DNA from: Brachyspira innocens ATCC 29796
GTDB lineage: Bacteria; Spirochaetota; Brachyspiria; Brachyspirales; Brachyspiraceae
Assembly (NCBI RefSeq): GCF_000384655.1
Contig: NZ_ARQI01000130.1
Coordinates: 62,001-126,000 of the forward strand
Length of the DNA: 64,000 nucleotides
Direction of reading: 5' to 3'
Below, piece after piece: positions 18,871 through 28,035 of this stretch (position 1 is the stretch's first letter; each line of letters begins with the position of its first letter). A model generated the notes under the pieces. That model saw nothing but the letters and a program-made list of their open reading frames with translations. It was not told the origin of the DNA and made no database searches. The position numbers and the translations under genes were made by a program.

Positions 18871-19659
18871 ATGCGAAAGTTTCTTATGGTATTTTTGGTA
18901 TTATGTTTACTTATACCTGCAGCAGCTTACGCTCAAGATAATACTCAAATACCAATACCTACAATAGGGCTTAATGTAACTCAGGCTCAGACTCCGCAGC
19001 AGGTAAGTTTAGGTCTTCAAATATTATTTCTTTTAACGATATTGTCTTTATCTCCGTCTATTATAATAATGACAACAAGTTTTATAAGAGTTTCAATAGT
19101 ATTAAGTTTCGTACAAAGGGCATTGTCATTACAGGAAACCCCGCCAAGAGCATTGATAATGGGGCTTTCACTATTCCTTACATTTTTTATAATGATGCCC
19201 ACATTAACTCAGGTGAATAATGAGGCACTGCAGCCGTATTTGAACGGATCTATAGGTGTCAATGAATTATACAGCAGAGGCATACAGCCTATAAGAATGT
19301 TTATGTTCAACTCTTTAAGAGGTGAAAACGGTATGAAGAGTTTGGATTTATTTCTAAGTATAAGTGATACTAATATAAGACTTAGAGATATTCAGACAGT
19401 AGATGATTTGAATAGGATACCCACTATAGTAGTAGTGCCTGCATTTATAATAAATGAACTTACTATAGCATTCAAAATGGGAATATACCTATTTATACCG
19501 TTTATTGTTATAGACTTGGTTGTTGCTTCTATACTTATGGCAATGGGTATGATAATGCTTCCGCCTATTATGATATCTTTGCCTTTAAAAATAATTTTGT
19601 TTGTTGCAGTTGATGGCTGGAAACTATTAATACTTCAAATAGTTCAAAGTTTCCAATAA
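18871..19659 (+). CDS. fliP: Flagellar export gate protein FliP
   Basis: One of three proteins (FliP, FliQ, FliR) that form the helical core of the flagellar type III export gate in the inner membrane. The 262 residues begin with a cleavable-looking signal (MRKFLMVFLVLCLLIPAAAYA), as in many FliP proteins. They then show the family blocks TSFIRVSIVLSFVQRALSLQETPP (residues ~70-93; its glutamine-proline segment is typical), PAFIINELTIAFKMGIYLF, and the final GWKLLILQIVQSF. A GGAG ribosome binding site precedes ATG 18871. It is the first gene of a tightly spaced operon running to fapA. Confidence 0.96.
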   Translation: MRKFLMVFLVLCLLIPAAAYAQDNTQIPIPTIGLNVTQAQTPQQVSLGLQILFLLTILSLSPSIIIMTTSFIRVSIVLSFVQRALSLQETPPRALIMGLSLFLTFFIMMPTLTQVNNEALQPYLNGSIGVNELYSRGIQPIRMFMFNSLRGENGMKSLDLFLSISDTNIRLRDIQTVDDLNRIPTIVVVPAFIINELTIAFKMGIYLFIPFIVIDLVVASILMAMGMIMLPPIMISLPLKIILFVAVDGWKLLILQIVQSFQ

Positions 19660-19710
19660 TTATAAAAAATATTTGGCTTTTATATAGTTAATTTATTTTA
19701 AGGAATTTTT

Positions 19711-19980
19711 ATGAGTGATACTTCAATTATCGTTTTGGTGCAGGAAACATTATGGGTTTTTATGCTTCTTTCTGCCCCTGTTTTGGGTGTATCAATAATA
19801 GTAGGTTTGATAATATCTATACTTCAGGCTACTACAAGTATTCAGGAGCAAACTTTAACATTTGTTCCAAAGATGATAGCGATGCTTGCTGTTATATATA
19901 TGCTTGCTTCTTGGATGCTTAATTATACAAGTGCTTTTACTGTAAGATTATTTAGCATACTTCCTAGTATAGCTAGATAA
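19711..19980 (+). CDS. fliQ: Flagellar export gate protein FliQ
   Basis: Small two-helix membrane protein of the export gate, 89 residues, the standard length. The conserved LSAPVLGVSIIVGLIISILQA segment (residues ~20-40) and ATTSIQEQTLTFVPKM (~40-56) identify it. It follows fliP by 51 bases with an AAGGAATTT ribosome binding site and is followed by fliR after 39 bases, the classical fliP-fliQ-fliR order. Confidence 0.95.
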   Translation: MSDTSIIVLVQETLWVFMLLSAPVLGVSIIVGLIISILQATTSIQEQTLTFVPKMIAMLAVIYMLASWMLNYTSAFTVRLFSILPSIAR

Positions 19981-20019
19981 TAAATATTTATAATAGGTTA
20001 GGGATAATAGGAATAAGAA

Positions 20020-20823
20020 ATGGATAATTTTGTTAATTTTTTCCAGATTTACCTGCTCATTATGGTAAGGTTTATAGCTATACTTATGGTAGCTCCTTTA
20101 TTCTCATCTAATGTTATTCCTAATAGTATAAAAATGGCACTTGCTTTTATAGCTACGGCTACTATATTTCCTTTAGTTGCTGATATATCTGTTCAGGCTG
20201 CTCCTACATTTGTTGAATATTTTTTAACACTTGTTAATGAGGCACTTATTGGAATATTAATAGGATTTTTGATGTCTATTATATTTGCTGCCTATCAGGT
20301 TATGGCAAATTTCTTTGAGGTTCAAATGGGATTTGGTATATCAGAAACAGTTGACCCAATATCACAGGTTACAGTTCCAGTATTAGGTCAGCTTCAGTCT
20401 TTGGTAGTGGTATTAATATTTATAGCTATAGACGGACCAAGCTGGGTGGTTAGAACTTTATTTTATAGTTTTAAAGCTATGCCAGTATTAAGTGATGCAT
20501 CAAAAGCTGTATTTGCTTCATCATTTAATGGTGTTATAGATAGAATGATATATTATATGAGTTCATTATTTTCTATAGCTCTTTCGCTTGCTTTGCCTAT
20601 AATGCTTACTTTATTCTTATTATCACTAAGTTTGGGTTTGTTGTCAAAAGCAGCTCCTCAGATGAATATTTTAATGTTAGGTTTTCCTATGCAGATAGGT
20701 GTTGGTATCGTTTCTTATTATATATTAATACCAGTGCTTGTTTCTAACTTTATGAGAATATTGGAATATACTATATCAGATGTTAATAATATAATAACTT
20801 TCTTATCGGGAGGTACTATATGA
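20020..20823 (+). CDS. fliR: Flagellar export gate protein FliR
   Basis: Integral membrane component of the export gate, 267 residues with about six hydrophobic segments. Recognisable features include RFIAILMVAPLFSSNVIPNSIKMALAF near the start, GFLMSIIFAAYQV, and FFEVQMGFGISETVDP near residues 100-115. The last codon region overlaps flhB: the FlhB ATG (20820) lies within the FliR stop (ATGA), so the two are translationally coupled, in keeping with their tight contact in the gate and the natural FliR-FlhB fusions known in some bacteria. Confidence 0.95.
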   Translation: MDNFVNFFQIYLLIMVRFIAILMVAPLFSSNVIPNSIKMALAFIATATIFPLVADISVQAAPTFVEYFLTLVNEALIGILIGFLMSIIFAAYQVMANFFEVQMGFGISETVDPISQVTVPVLGQLQSLVVVLIFIAIDGPSWVVRTLFYSFKAMPVLSDASKAVFASSFNGVIDRMIYYMSSLFSIALSLALPIMLTLFLLSLSLGLLSKAAPQMNILMLGFPMQIGVGIVSYYILIPVLVSNFMRILEYTISDVNNIITFLSGGTI

Positions 20824-22019
20824 AAAATATAATATCTTCCGTACTTGAACTATTAATAATATTTAAAGCCAAGCTATACAGAAAATATTTACGTATCACA
20901 AAAAAAGGCTATGTGTTAACATTATTTGCATCTCCTGAAGATGAAGGCAGAACAGAACTTCCTACAGAGAGAAAGAAAAGAAAAGCAAGAGAAGAAGAAG
21001 GACGTGTTGTAAACTCTGTAGAAATAAACCAAACTCTTGTTTTAGCAGTTACAATAGCTGTAATAGCACTTCTTACAACATATTTAACTGATACAGTGTC
21101 TAAATTTTTTATGACAATATTAAATAAGATATCAACAGCAGACGCCACTATGAATGTATTGTCTCTGCCAGATATGTTTTTGGAGATAGTAGTTTTAATA
21201 GCAAAAACTGCAGGTATAGTTTTGGCAGTAGCATTAGTTGTAGGTGTGGGGATTAATTTAGCACAAACTAAATTCCTATTTACGACTAAAAAATTAAAAC
21301 CTAATTTTAAAAGAATAGCTCCTACTTGGTCAAACTTTAAAGAAAGGGTATTTATTTCTTCACAAAACTTAATGAACTTGGCAAAAATTTTATTTAAAAT
21401 GGTAGTTATATCTTTTCTTACTTTTACTACAATATATGGAAAACGCACTGAATTATTTAATATGACTAACATGGAGCTTCCTCAGACTATGCATCTTTTC
21501 TTTTTTATAGTTTTGGAGATGCTTGCTAAGGTAATAGTATTTATGATAATAGTATCTGCTTTCGATTATTTCTTTCAAAGAAGGCAGTATATTAACAGCT
21601 TGAAGATGACAAAGCATGAGATGAAAGAAGAGTTCAAAGAGATGGAAGGAGATCCTTTGGTAAAAAGTCAATTGCAGGATATGGCTAGAAAGATAGTAAG
21701 CAGAACAATGCTAAAATCTGTACCAGAGGCTGATGTAGTTATTACAAACCCGACTCACTTTGCAGTTGCTTTAAAATATGAAAATGGCGATTATGCTCCA
21801 GTAGTAACAGCTAAGGGAGCGGATCATATAGCTTTAAGAATAAAAGAAATAGCTAAAGAAAATGATGTACAAATAGTAGAGAATAAACCTTTAGCCCGTG
21901 AATTATATTTTAATGTTGAAATAGGGCAGTATATACCAGAAAAACTGTTCCATGTTGTTTCAAGAATACTTGGCGAAGTATATAGAATACGTAATGAAAA
22001 AATGGCAAGGGCTATATAG
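20820..22019 (+). CDS. flhB: Flagellar export switch protein FlhB, with N-terminal extension
   Basis: Gate-associated protein that switches export from rod/hook to filament substrates by cleaving itself at NPTH. That motif is present (TNPTHFAVALKYENG, near residue 310), with four membrane segments before it. At 399 residues it is about 35 longer than usual because a basic, partly hydrophobic extension (MKNIISSVLELLIIFKAKLY...) precedes the normal start-like segment EGRTELPTERKKRKAREEEG. No alternative ATG exists in between; a GTG at about codon 31 is possible but lacks a clear ribosome binding site. Overlaps fliR by four bases; flhA follows after 12 bases. Confidence 0.94.
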   Translation: MKNIISSVLELLIIFKAKLYRKYLRITKKGYVLTLFASPEDEGRTELPTERKKRKAREEEGRVVNSVEINQTLVLAVTIAVIALLTTYLTDTVSKFFMTILNKISTADATMNVLSLPDMFLEIVVLIAKTAGIVLAVALVVGVGINLAQTKFLFTTKKLKPNFKRIAPTWSNFKERVFISSQNLMNLAKILFKMVVISFLTFTTIYGKRTELFNMTNMELPQTMHLFFFIVLEMLAKVIVFMIIVSAFDYFFQRRQYINSLKMTKHEMKEEFKEMEGDPLVKSQLQDMARKIVSRTMLKSVPEADVVITNPTHFAVALKYENGDYAPVVTAKGADHIALRIKEIAKENDVQIVENKPLARELYFNVEIGQYIPEKLFHVVSRILGEVYRIRNEKMARAI

Positions 22020-22031
22020 GAGGAATAAAAA

Positions 22032-24152
22032 GTGGCAACAATGAATGGTGCTAAATCAATATTAGATTCGATAAAACTGCCTGCTAATATGAGCAGACAC
22101 AGCGATATAATGTTTGCTGTAGGTGCGGTTATGGTAATAATGATGCTCATTATACCATTACCTTCCTTCGTATTGGACTTTTTGCTTATAGTAAATATTA
22201 TAGTATCATTATTAATATTACTTATGGTGCTTAGTATAAAAAGTGCCAATGATTTCAGCGTATTTCCTTCTGTGCTTCTTGTTATGACAGCTTTCAGACT
22301 TGCTCTAAACGTATCCACTACAAGGGCTATTCTTACAGAGGGTGCTAATTTCAACGGTAAAGTTATCACATCATTTGCTGACTTTGTAGTAGGCGGAAAT
22401 ATAGTTGTAGGTGTAGTAATATTTATCATACTTATTATAGTACAGTTTGTAGTTATCACTAAAGGTGCTACAAGGGTATCAGAAGTAGCAGCAAGATTTG
22501 CATTAGACAGTATGCCTTCAAAAATGATGGCTGTTGAAAGTGAACTTCAGGCTGGTGCTATTACTGATAAAGAGGCAGAAGAAAAAAGAAAAAAAATAAG
22601 AGGCGAAAGTGATTTTTATGGTACTATGGACGGTGCTTCAAAGTTTGTACAAGGAGACGTTATAGCAGGTATCATAATCACAGTTATAAATATAGTAGGC
22701 GGACTCATCATAGGAATGACTATGAGAGGCGAGCCTTTTGCTCAGGCGGTTAATGCTTATACACGCTTTACGGTAGGTGATGGTTTGGTAAGTCAGATAC
22801 CTTCTTTCTTTATGAGTTTTGCTACTGGTTTATTAGTAACTAGAAGCAGCAGCGAAGATAATTTGTCTACTCAAATTGCAGTGCAGATTTTTGCTAAACC
22901 TAAAAACTTATTTATAGGTGCTGGTTTTGCTTTCTTTTTAATGCTTTTACCTGGTTTTCCAAAAATAGCATTATTTGTTATAGCATTAGCATTATTTTTA
23001 GCAGGTTATGCTCTAAGAAGAGAACAGCAGGAACTTGGACTTAATGAAGATGGTACAAAAGCAGATGCTGGAGAGCAGGTACATCAAGGTCCTTTGGATG
23101 TTACCCCGTATTTGAAAGTAGAAAAGATAGAGCTTTCAGTAGGTGCTTCGCTTATACCTTTGGCATTAGAGTCTGAGGGCGGAGATTTAATTAACAGAAT
23201 AAGTCAGATACGTAGAGAGCTTGCTTTGGAAGTGGGTTTGGTTGTACCTCCAGTACGTATTGTAGATAATAGTGTAATAGAGCCAGACGAATATACTGTA
23301 AGTATTAATGGTACAGAGATGGCTAAGGGATTTGTACGTCCTAATATGCTTTTAGCTTTGAATGCTAATTCCCCAGACGGACCTTCACCAGATTGTGAGA
23401 AAGTAAGAGAGCCAGCATTCGGGCTTCCAGCTTATTGGATTAAAGTTGATGAAAAAGATATGGCTGAGAAAAAAGGATTTATGTTGTTTCAGCCTACATC
23501 AGTTATTGCTACTCATTTCAGCGAAACTATTAAAAGAAATGCTAGTCTTCTTATCGGACGTGAAGAGGTACAGAATATGCTTGATCTTATTAAAGATGAT
23601 CATAAAGCACTTGTATCCGAAGTACTTGCTGCTAAACCTCACAATGAAAGTCCTCTTGGTTATATACAAAAAGTATTGCAGAATCTTCTTCAAGAAGAAG
23701 TGCCTATCAGAAACAGTGTTGCTATATTAGAGGGTGTTGCTGATGCTATATCTATTATGGGAAGCGAACAGGCTACTGAACTTGTAAGAAGCAGACTTGC
23801 ATCTCAAATATCGCAGATGGTTGCAGACCAAGACAGAAATATCAGAGTTATTACTTTAAGTCAGCAGCTGCAAAATAATATAGCTCAAAACCTTGCAAAT
23901 ACTGGAAATTTACAAGGCTCTCAAATGATAGCTATGAGTTTTGAAAGTATGCAGAACTTGATTAAAAATATAAAAGATGCTGTTAAACTTGTCAGTGATT
24001 CTGGAGTTGATGATATAGTATTTTTAACTTCTCCTATCATAAGAAGACCTTTATATCAATTTATATCCAAAAATGTTGGTAAGTATAAGGTTATAGCAAC
24101 TACTGAAATAGCACAGGGATATAATGTACAGGGAGTTGCAAGCATAAAATAA
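22032..24152 (+). CDS. flhA: Flagellar export protein FlhA
   Basis: Large export-gate protein: an N-terminal membrane domain of about eight helices conducting protons, then a cytoplasmic ring domain that docks chaperone-substrate complexes. Of 706 residues, the FHIPEP-like core is seen as MTAFRLALNVSTTRAILTEG, and GGNIVVGVVIFIILIIVQF and VTKGATRVSEVAARFALDSMP follow. The chosen start is GTG 22032, because AGGAGG lies 8 bases before it and no in-frame ATG is better placed (ATG 22041 is three codons on). It follows flhB after 12 bases. Confidence 0.96.
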   Translation: MATMNGAKSILDSIKLPANMSRHSDIMFAVGAVMVIMMLIIPLPSFVLDFLLIVNIIVSLLILLMVLSIKSANDFSVFPSVLLVMTAFRLALNVSTTRAILTEGANFNGKVITSFADFVVGGNIVVGVVIFIILIIVQFVVITKGATRVSEVAARFALDSMPSKMMAVESELQAGAITDKEAEEKRKKIRGESDFYGTMDGASKFVQGDVIAGIIITVINIVGGLIIGMTMRGEPFAQAVNAYTRFTVGDGLVSQIPSFFMSFATGLLVTRSSSEDNLSTQIAVQIFAKPKNLFIGAGFAFFLMLLPGFPKIALFVIALALFLAGYALRREQQELGLNEDGTKADAGEQVHQGPLDVTPYLKVEKIELSVGASLIPLALESEGGDLINRISQIRRELALEVGLVVPPVRIVDNSVIEPDEYTVSINGTEMAKGFVRPNMLLALNANSPDGPSPDCEKVREPAFGLPAYWIKVDEKDMAEKKGFMLFQPTSVIATHFSETIKRNASLLIGREEVQNMLDLIKDDHKALVSEVLAAKPHNESPLGYIQKVLQNLLQEEVPIRNSVAILEGVADAISIMGSEQATELVRSRLASQISQMVADQDRNIRVITLSQQLQNNIAQNLANTGNLQGSQMIAMSFESMQNLIKNIKDAVKLVSDSGVDDIVFLTSPIIRRPLYQFISKNVGKYKVIATTEIAQGYNVQGVASIK

Positions 24153-24216
24153 CAAAATACAAAGCTCTGTAAAGAGTATTTTTTAAGATATAAATATAAT
24201 TATTTGGAGTTAAACA

Positions 24217-24390
24217 ATGAAAACTATAAAAATTTTTGGTAAAAACAGAGAGGAAATTGAAAAACAAGCCAGAGATAAATATGGCGAAAGCTATTTTATT
24301 ATTAGTGTTAGAGAAAGCAAAAGAAAAAACATATTTGGCATGATTAAAAAAGAGTTTGAAGTTTCTATTGGTATATTAGAGCAATATTAA
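24217..24390 (+). CDS. FlhF N-domain-like mini-protein
   Basis: A 57-residue frame with a TTGGAG ribosome binding site lies in the 316-base gap between flhA and flhF. Its sequence (MKTIKIFGKNREEIEKQARD, then KYGESYFIIS, then IFGMIKKEFEVSI) lines up with the first ~55 residues of the FlhF encoded next (MVDIRTIRGKDKTDAFAKAR, VEYGGNFVILTS, FLGLGMKTEHELRI): a similar start, AR-x-x-YG, a hydrophobic strand, then FG/LG-x-x-K-x-E. It therefore looks like a stand-alone copy of the FlhF N-terminal domain. Whether it is functional, for example titrating an FlhF partner, is unknown. Moderately sure that it is a gene, less sure of the homology. Confidence 0.6.
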   Translation: MKTIKIFGKNREEIEKQARDKYGESYFIISVRESKRKNIFGMIKKEFEVSIGILEQY

Positions 24391-24468
24391 TAAAAAATTT
24401 AAGATAAATTATTAAGATATAAATATTTATAATCGAGGAGTTTCTAAGATGATTAGAGGAGTTACAAT

Positions 24469-26451
24469 ATGGTAGACATACGTACTATAAGAGGGAAGGA
24501 TAAGACTGACGCCTTTGCCAAAGCAAGAGTGGAATACGGCGGAAATTTTGTTATACTGACAAGCAAAGATGTAAAAGTAGGCGGTTTTTTAGGTCTTGGA
24601 ATGAAAACAGAGCATGAACTTAGAATAATGCTTAATAACTCTATATATGATAGAAAAAACAATTCAGAAGAAAAAAATTCTTATGACAGCAGCACAGAAG
24701 ATGATGATATGCATAGAACCAAACTTCTAAGCGACAGAATAGAGATGAAAAAGCATACAACTGAAACTATTGATGCAAGTGAAATGGCTGATAGAATAGT
24801 TGCTGTAACTAAGGCTTTAAAAGAGGCTTCAAGAGAAAGAAATGCTAATAGAACAAGCAGTTCTTCAGCTATGAAAAATAGTTTAAACTCTTCTTCTCAA
24901 TCTGTTCATTCTGACAGTTTTGATGATGACAGCAGAGATGGTATTAGTAGTATCAACGAAGAACTTGTTAATGAAACTTTGGAAAGCAATAATCATTCAT
25001 ATTCTATTGAAGAAAAAAAGGAAAATATATCTGCTAGAGAGATAAATAATAATAGCACAGATAATTTTACTCCATTGCCTCATTTTAATAATTCTCCTTA
25101 TTCCAATTTTTCATCTTCTACATTTACTAATGTAAAAGGTTCAATGCTTTCAGACTATAATACTACTAATAATAGTTTTTCTCCAATAAATAATTATAGT
25201 AATTTTGCTAATAACAGCTTTATGAATGGTATGAACAGCAATATGAATAATTTTAATAGCAATGTTATACCTAATCATATTAGCACTTCAAATAATCAGA
25301 ATAATAATTCAGCTAATACTGCTAATGCTATAGATGAAAATGTAAAAAAATTAGTTCAAGAACAGATAAGAGATATGGTAAAAGAATATTTGGAAGGAAG
25401 TTTGCCAAATATTAATAAAAATAATAAATATAATTCTCAAAATAATACTAATTCTAGTAATAATAGAAATACATTTAATGATACTGAAGATGAAGAAATT
25501 AATAATGCTATAGAAGAGATAAAAGAATACAGAGAAGAAAATAATCTCACTAGAGAACATAGAGAAAAGAAAACGAATGTGAGAGATTATTTTGAAGATA
25601 CAGATGATACTTCTGATGACTATAATAATAATGATGATGGCTCTGAAAATAATCCTGCTGACGGAATGGAAGAGAGCTTCAATTATTTAAGAGACAGAGA
25701 GTTTCCTGAAGAGGTTCTTTTAGATTTAAGAGAATATTTATTAACTTCAAGCAATGCAAGATTTTTTCAGTCTAAAGATGTAATTAGAGAGGAGGTTGAA
25801 AAATATTTCTCTGATAAATTAATATTGGCTAATGGTATAGATGTAGGGGCGAAAAAGAAAATTATAGTATTTGTAGGACCTACAGGAGTTGGAAAAACAA
25901 CAACTATACCTAAAATAGCAGCTCAGCATATGAAGTCTGGAAAAAAAGTTTCTTTTGTTACAATAGATAATTACAGAATAGCAGCGGTTGACCAGCTTCA
26001 AAGATATGCAAGCATTATGAAAGTTCCGTTTACTAGTGCAAGTACTCCTGAAGCTTTAAGGGCTGAAATTAGAAAGATGGATAATTCTTCTCTTTTATTT
26101 ATTGATACTATGGGACGTTCTCCAAAGAGTGCTGAAGAAATAGTTGCTATGTCAAAATATTTTACTACAGTTGGAAGATTTGACATGGATATTCAGCTTG
26201 TTATGAGTGCAACTGCTAAATATAAAGATGCTGTGAAAATACTTAATGGTTTTAAGCCTACTAATTATAAGGGAGTAATACTTACAAAAGTTGATGAAAC
26301 TGATTATTTGGCTTCTTCAATTTGTGCTATTACAAAGAAGAAACTGCCTATTACCTATATAACACATGGTCAGGGTGTGCCTAAAGATATATCTACAGCT
26401 AAGAAATATGGATATAAAATAATGGAAGGATTATTTGGTTCTTCAAAATAA
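24469..26451 (+). CDS. flhF: Flagellar GTPase FlhF with a long disordered middle
   Basis: SRP-type GTPase that fixes where flagella are built; in spirochaetes the sites are near the cell poles. The 660 residues comprise an N-terminal domain (~1-60), a Ser/Asn-rich low-complexity stretch (~65-400), and the NG GTPase domain. The latter has GPTGVGKT at 470-477, IDNYRIAAVDQL (the SRP-GTPase G2 region), FIDTMGRS (G3) and LTKVDE (G4). Typical FlhF proteins have 360-450 residues, so the linker accounts for the extra length. ATG 24469 follows AGAGGAG. flhG follows after 36 bases, the usual antagonist pair. Confidence 0.95.
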   Translation: MVDIRTIRGKDKTDAFAKARVEYGGNFVILTSKDVKVGGFLGLGMKTEHELRIMLNNSIYDRKNNSEEKNSYDSSTEDDDMHRTKLLSDRIEMKKHTTETIDASEMADRIVAVTKALKEASRERNANRTSSSSAMKNSLNSSSQSVHSDSFDDDSRDGISSINEELVNETLESNNHSYSIEEKKENISAREINNNSTDNFTPLPHFNNSPYSNFSSSTFTNVKGSMLSDYNTTNNSFSPINNYSNFANNSFMNGMNSNMNNFNSNVIPNHISTSNNQNNNSANTANAIDENVKKLVQEQIRDMVKEYLEGSLPNINKNNKYNSQNNTNSSNNRNTFNDTEDEEINNAIEEIKEYREENNLTREHREKKTNVRDYFEDTDDTSDDYNNNDDGSENNPADGMEESFNYLRDREFPEEVLLDLREYLLTSSNARFFQSKDVIREEVEKYFSDKLILANGIDVGAKKKIIVFVGPTGVGKTTTIPKIAAQHMKSGKKVSFVTIDNYRIAAVDQLQRYASIMKVPFTSASTPEALRAEIRKMDNSSLLFIDTMGRSPKSAEEIVAMSKYFTTVGRFDMDIQLVMSATAKYKDAVKILNGFKPTNYKGVILTKVDETDYLASSICAITKKKLPITYITHGQGVPKDISTAKKYGYKIMEGLFGSSK

Positions 26452-26487
26452 AGATAATTATAAAAAACAGGAAATTAAGTATATATT

Positions 26488-27351
26488 ATGAAAGATCAAG
26501 CAGATGAATTAAGAAAGATGATGGGCGTAAAAGATAAACGTCCGCAGCGTATAATAAGTATAGCCAGCGGCAAAGGTGGCGTAGGCAAAACTAATATAGC
26601 TATTAATCTATCCATAGCATTGCAGGAATTGGGTCAGAATGTTCTTTTAATAGACGCTGATCTTGGACTTGGTAATGTTAATGTAATACTTGGAAATATA
26701 CCAGAATATAATCTTTACCATGTTATTAAAGGTGTAAAAAAACTGCATGAGGTTGTACTTGAAACTGATTATGGTATAAGATATATTGCAGGAGCTTCAG
26801 GATTCTCTTCTCTTGCAAATCTTTCTGGAAGAGCTTTAACTAAATTGGTTAATAGTATGGATTCTTTAAATGATGCTGATATTATTATAGTAGATACTGG
26901 AGCAGGAATTTCTGATACAGTATTATATTTTCTATTATCATCAGATGAAAGTATTGTAGTTACAACTCCAGAACTTACTGCTATACTTGATGCTTATGGT
27001 GTAATAAAATCTATAGCCCCAGAAAATGCTAATGCTGATATAAAAATATTAGTTAATAGAGTTACAAAGGCTTCTGAAGGTAAAGAAGTGGGAGATAAAA
27101 TTATTATGACAAGCAAAAAATATTTGGATATGGATGTAAAATATTTAGGTCATATTTTGGAAGATAAGACTATTCCTTATGCCGTGTCTCAGCAGCTTCC
27201 TTTTTATCAATATGATAATAAATGTCATGCTTCTATGTCTATATATAATATTGCTAAAAAAATAGTTGATATGGAATATGATGATGACAGAGAAGCAAAA
27301 GGTTTGGGAGGATTTATGGAATCTCTTCTATCTTTTGTAAGTAAAAAATAA
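26488..27351 (+). CDS. flhG: Flagellar number regulator FlhG (MinD/ParA-type ATPase)
   Basis: ATPase that restrains FlhF and limits flagellar number. The 287 residues begin with a short helix containing DQADELRKMM (residues 3-12), the segment that in FlhG orthologues carries the DQAxxLR motif activating FlhF. The deviant Walker A follows (SGKGGVGKTN at 27-36), then DADLGLGNVNV and the switch region DTGAGIS. The C-terminal end has a basic/hydrophobic helix (GFMESLLSFVSKK) compatible with membrane binding. It lies 36 bases downstream of flhF. Confidence 0.94.
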   Translation: MKDQADELRKMMGVKDKRPQRIISIASGKGGVGKTNIAINLSIALQELGQNVLLIDADLGLGNVNVILGNIPEYNLYHVIKGVKKLHEVVLETDYGIRYIAGASGFSSLANLSGRALTKLVNSMDSLNDADIIIVDTGAGISDTVLYFLLSSDESIVVTTPELTAILDAYGVIKSIAPENANADIKILVNRVTKASEGKEVGDKIIMTSKKYLDMDVKYLGHILEDKTIPYAVSQQLPFYQYDNKCHASMSIYNIAKKIVDMEYDDDREAKGLGGFMESLLSFVSKK

Positions 27352-27385
27352 AAATTATTAATGAATTAATACTTAGAGGTAATTT

Positions 27386-27994
27386 ATGAATAATATAGTT
27401 GAAAAAGTAAAACAATATTTTTCATCTAATTTTGGAAAATTAGCAGCAATTATAGCTGGACTTTCTTTTGTTATAACGCTTATATTATCAGTTTCCTATA
27501 AAAATAGAATTGACATTTCTTTATTAAAAGCAATTTTTTCAGCTATTATAACAATTGCCATATTGTTTTTACTTGGTACAGTATTGAAAAAATATTTAGG
27601 TGATGTAATAGATGAAGCAGAAGATAATTCTAATATGGATATAGACTATAATGCTATAGATGATAATAGTACTAATAATACAATTTCGCCTGATACAGAT
27701 AATGCTCCTTTTACTCCAGATTTGAGTCCTGATTCAGCAGCTCCAAAACCTTTAAATCTTGATAAAAATACTAAGCCGAATTATAAAAGTTCAGGAGATG
27801 ATATTGGCGATATAGTATTCAGTAAGCCCAATACCACTCAAAGTACTACAAGCTATACTTCAAGCAGCAGCAGTATGTTCCCTGATAAGAAGGTTACAAG
27901 TGAAGAGATGGAAAGAGAGGTTAGGGAAGACCCTGAAAAAGTAGCTAAGGCTGTTAGAACAATGATAGCTAAAGATGAAAAAGATGATAAGTAA
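27386..27994 (+). CDS. Operon-embedded membrane protein, function unknown
   Basis: A 202-residue protein with two membrane segments (residues ~16-38 and ~46-70), then an acidic, Asn/Ser/Thr-rich disordered stretch, and a short charged C-terminal helix (PDKKVTSEEMEREVREDPEK, VAKAVRTMIAKDEKDDK). The last helix, EDPEKVAKAVRTMI, reminds me of the FliG-binding tail of the MS-ring protein FliF, but this rests on pattern memory only. The gene occupies the position between flhG and fliA where spirochaete flagellar operons commonly carry a hypothetical gene. Its final ~60 bases are copied at the end of the following sigma-like gene, which marks one edge of a tandem duplication. Confidence 0.7.
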   Translation: MNNIVEKVKQYFSSNFGKLAAIIAGLSFVITLILSVSYKNRIDISLLKAIFSAIITIAILFLLGTVLKKYLGDVIDEAEDNSNMDIDYNAIDDNSTNNTISPDTDNAPFTPDLSPDSAAPKPLNLDKNTKPNYKSSGDDIGDIVFSKPNTTQSTTSYTSSSSSMFPDKKVTSEEMEREVREDPEKVAKAVRTMIAKDEKDDK

Positions 27995-28035
27995 AACATA
28001 TTAAAATAAAGAATTTAATAGTTAGGGTGAATATT

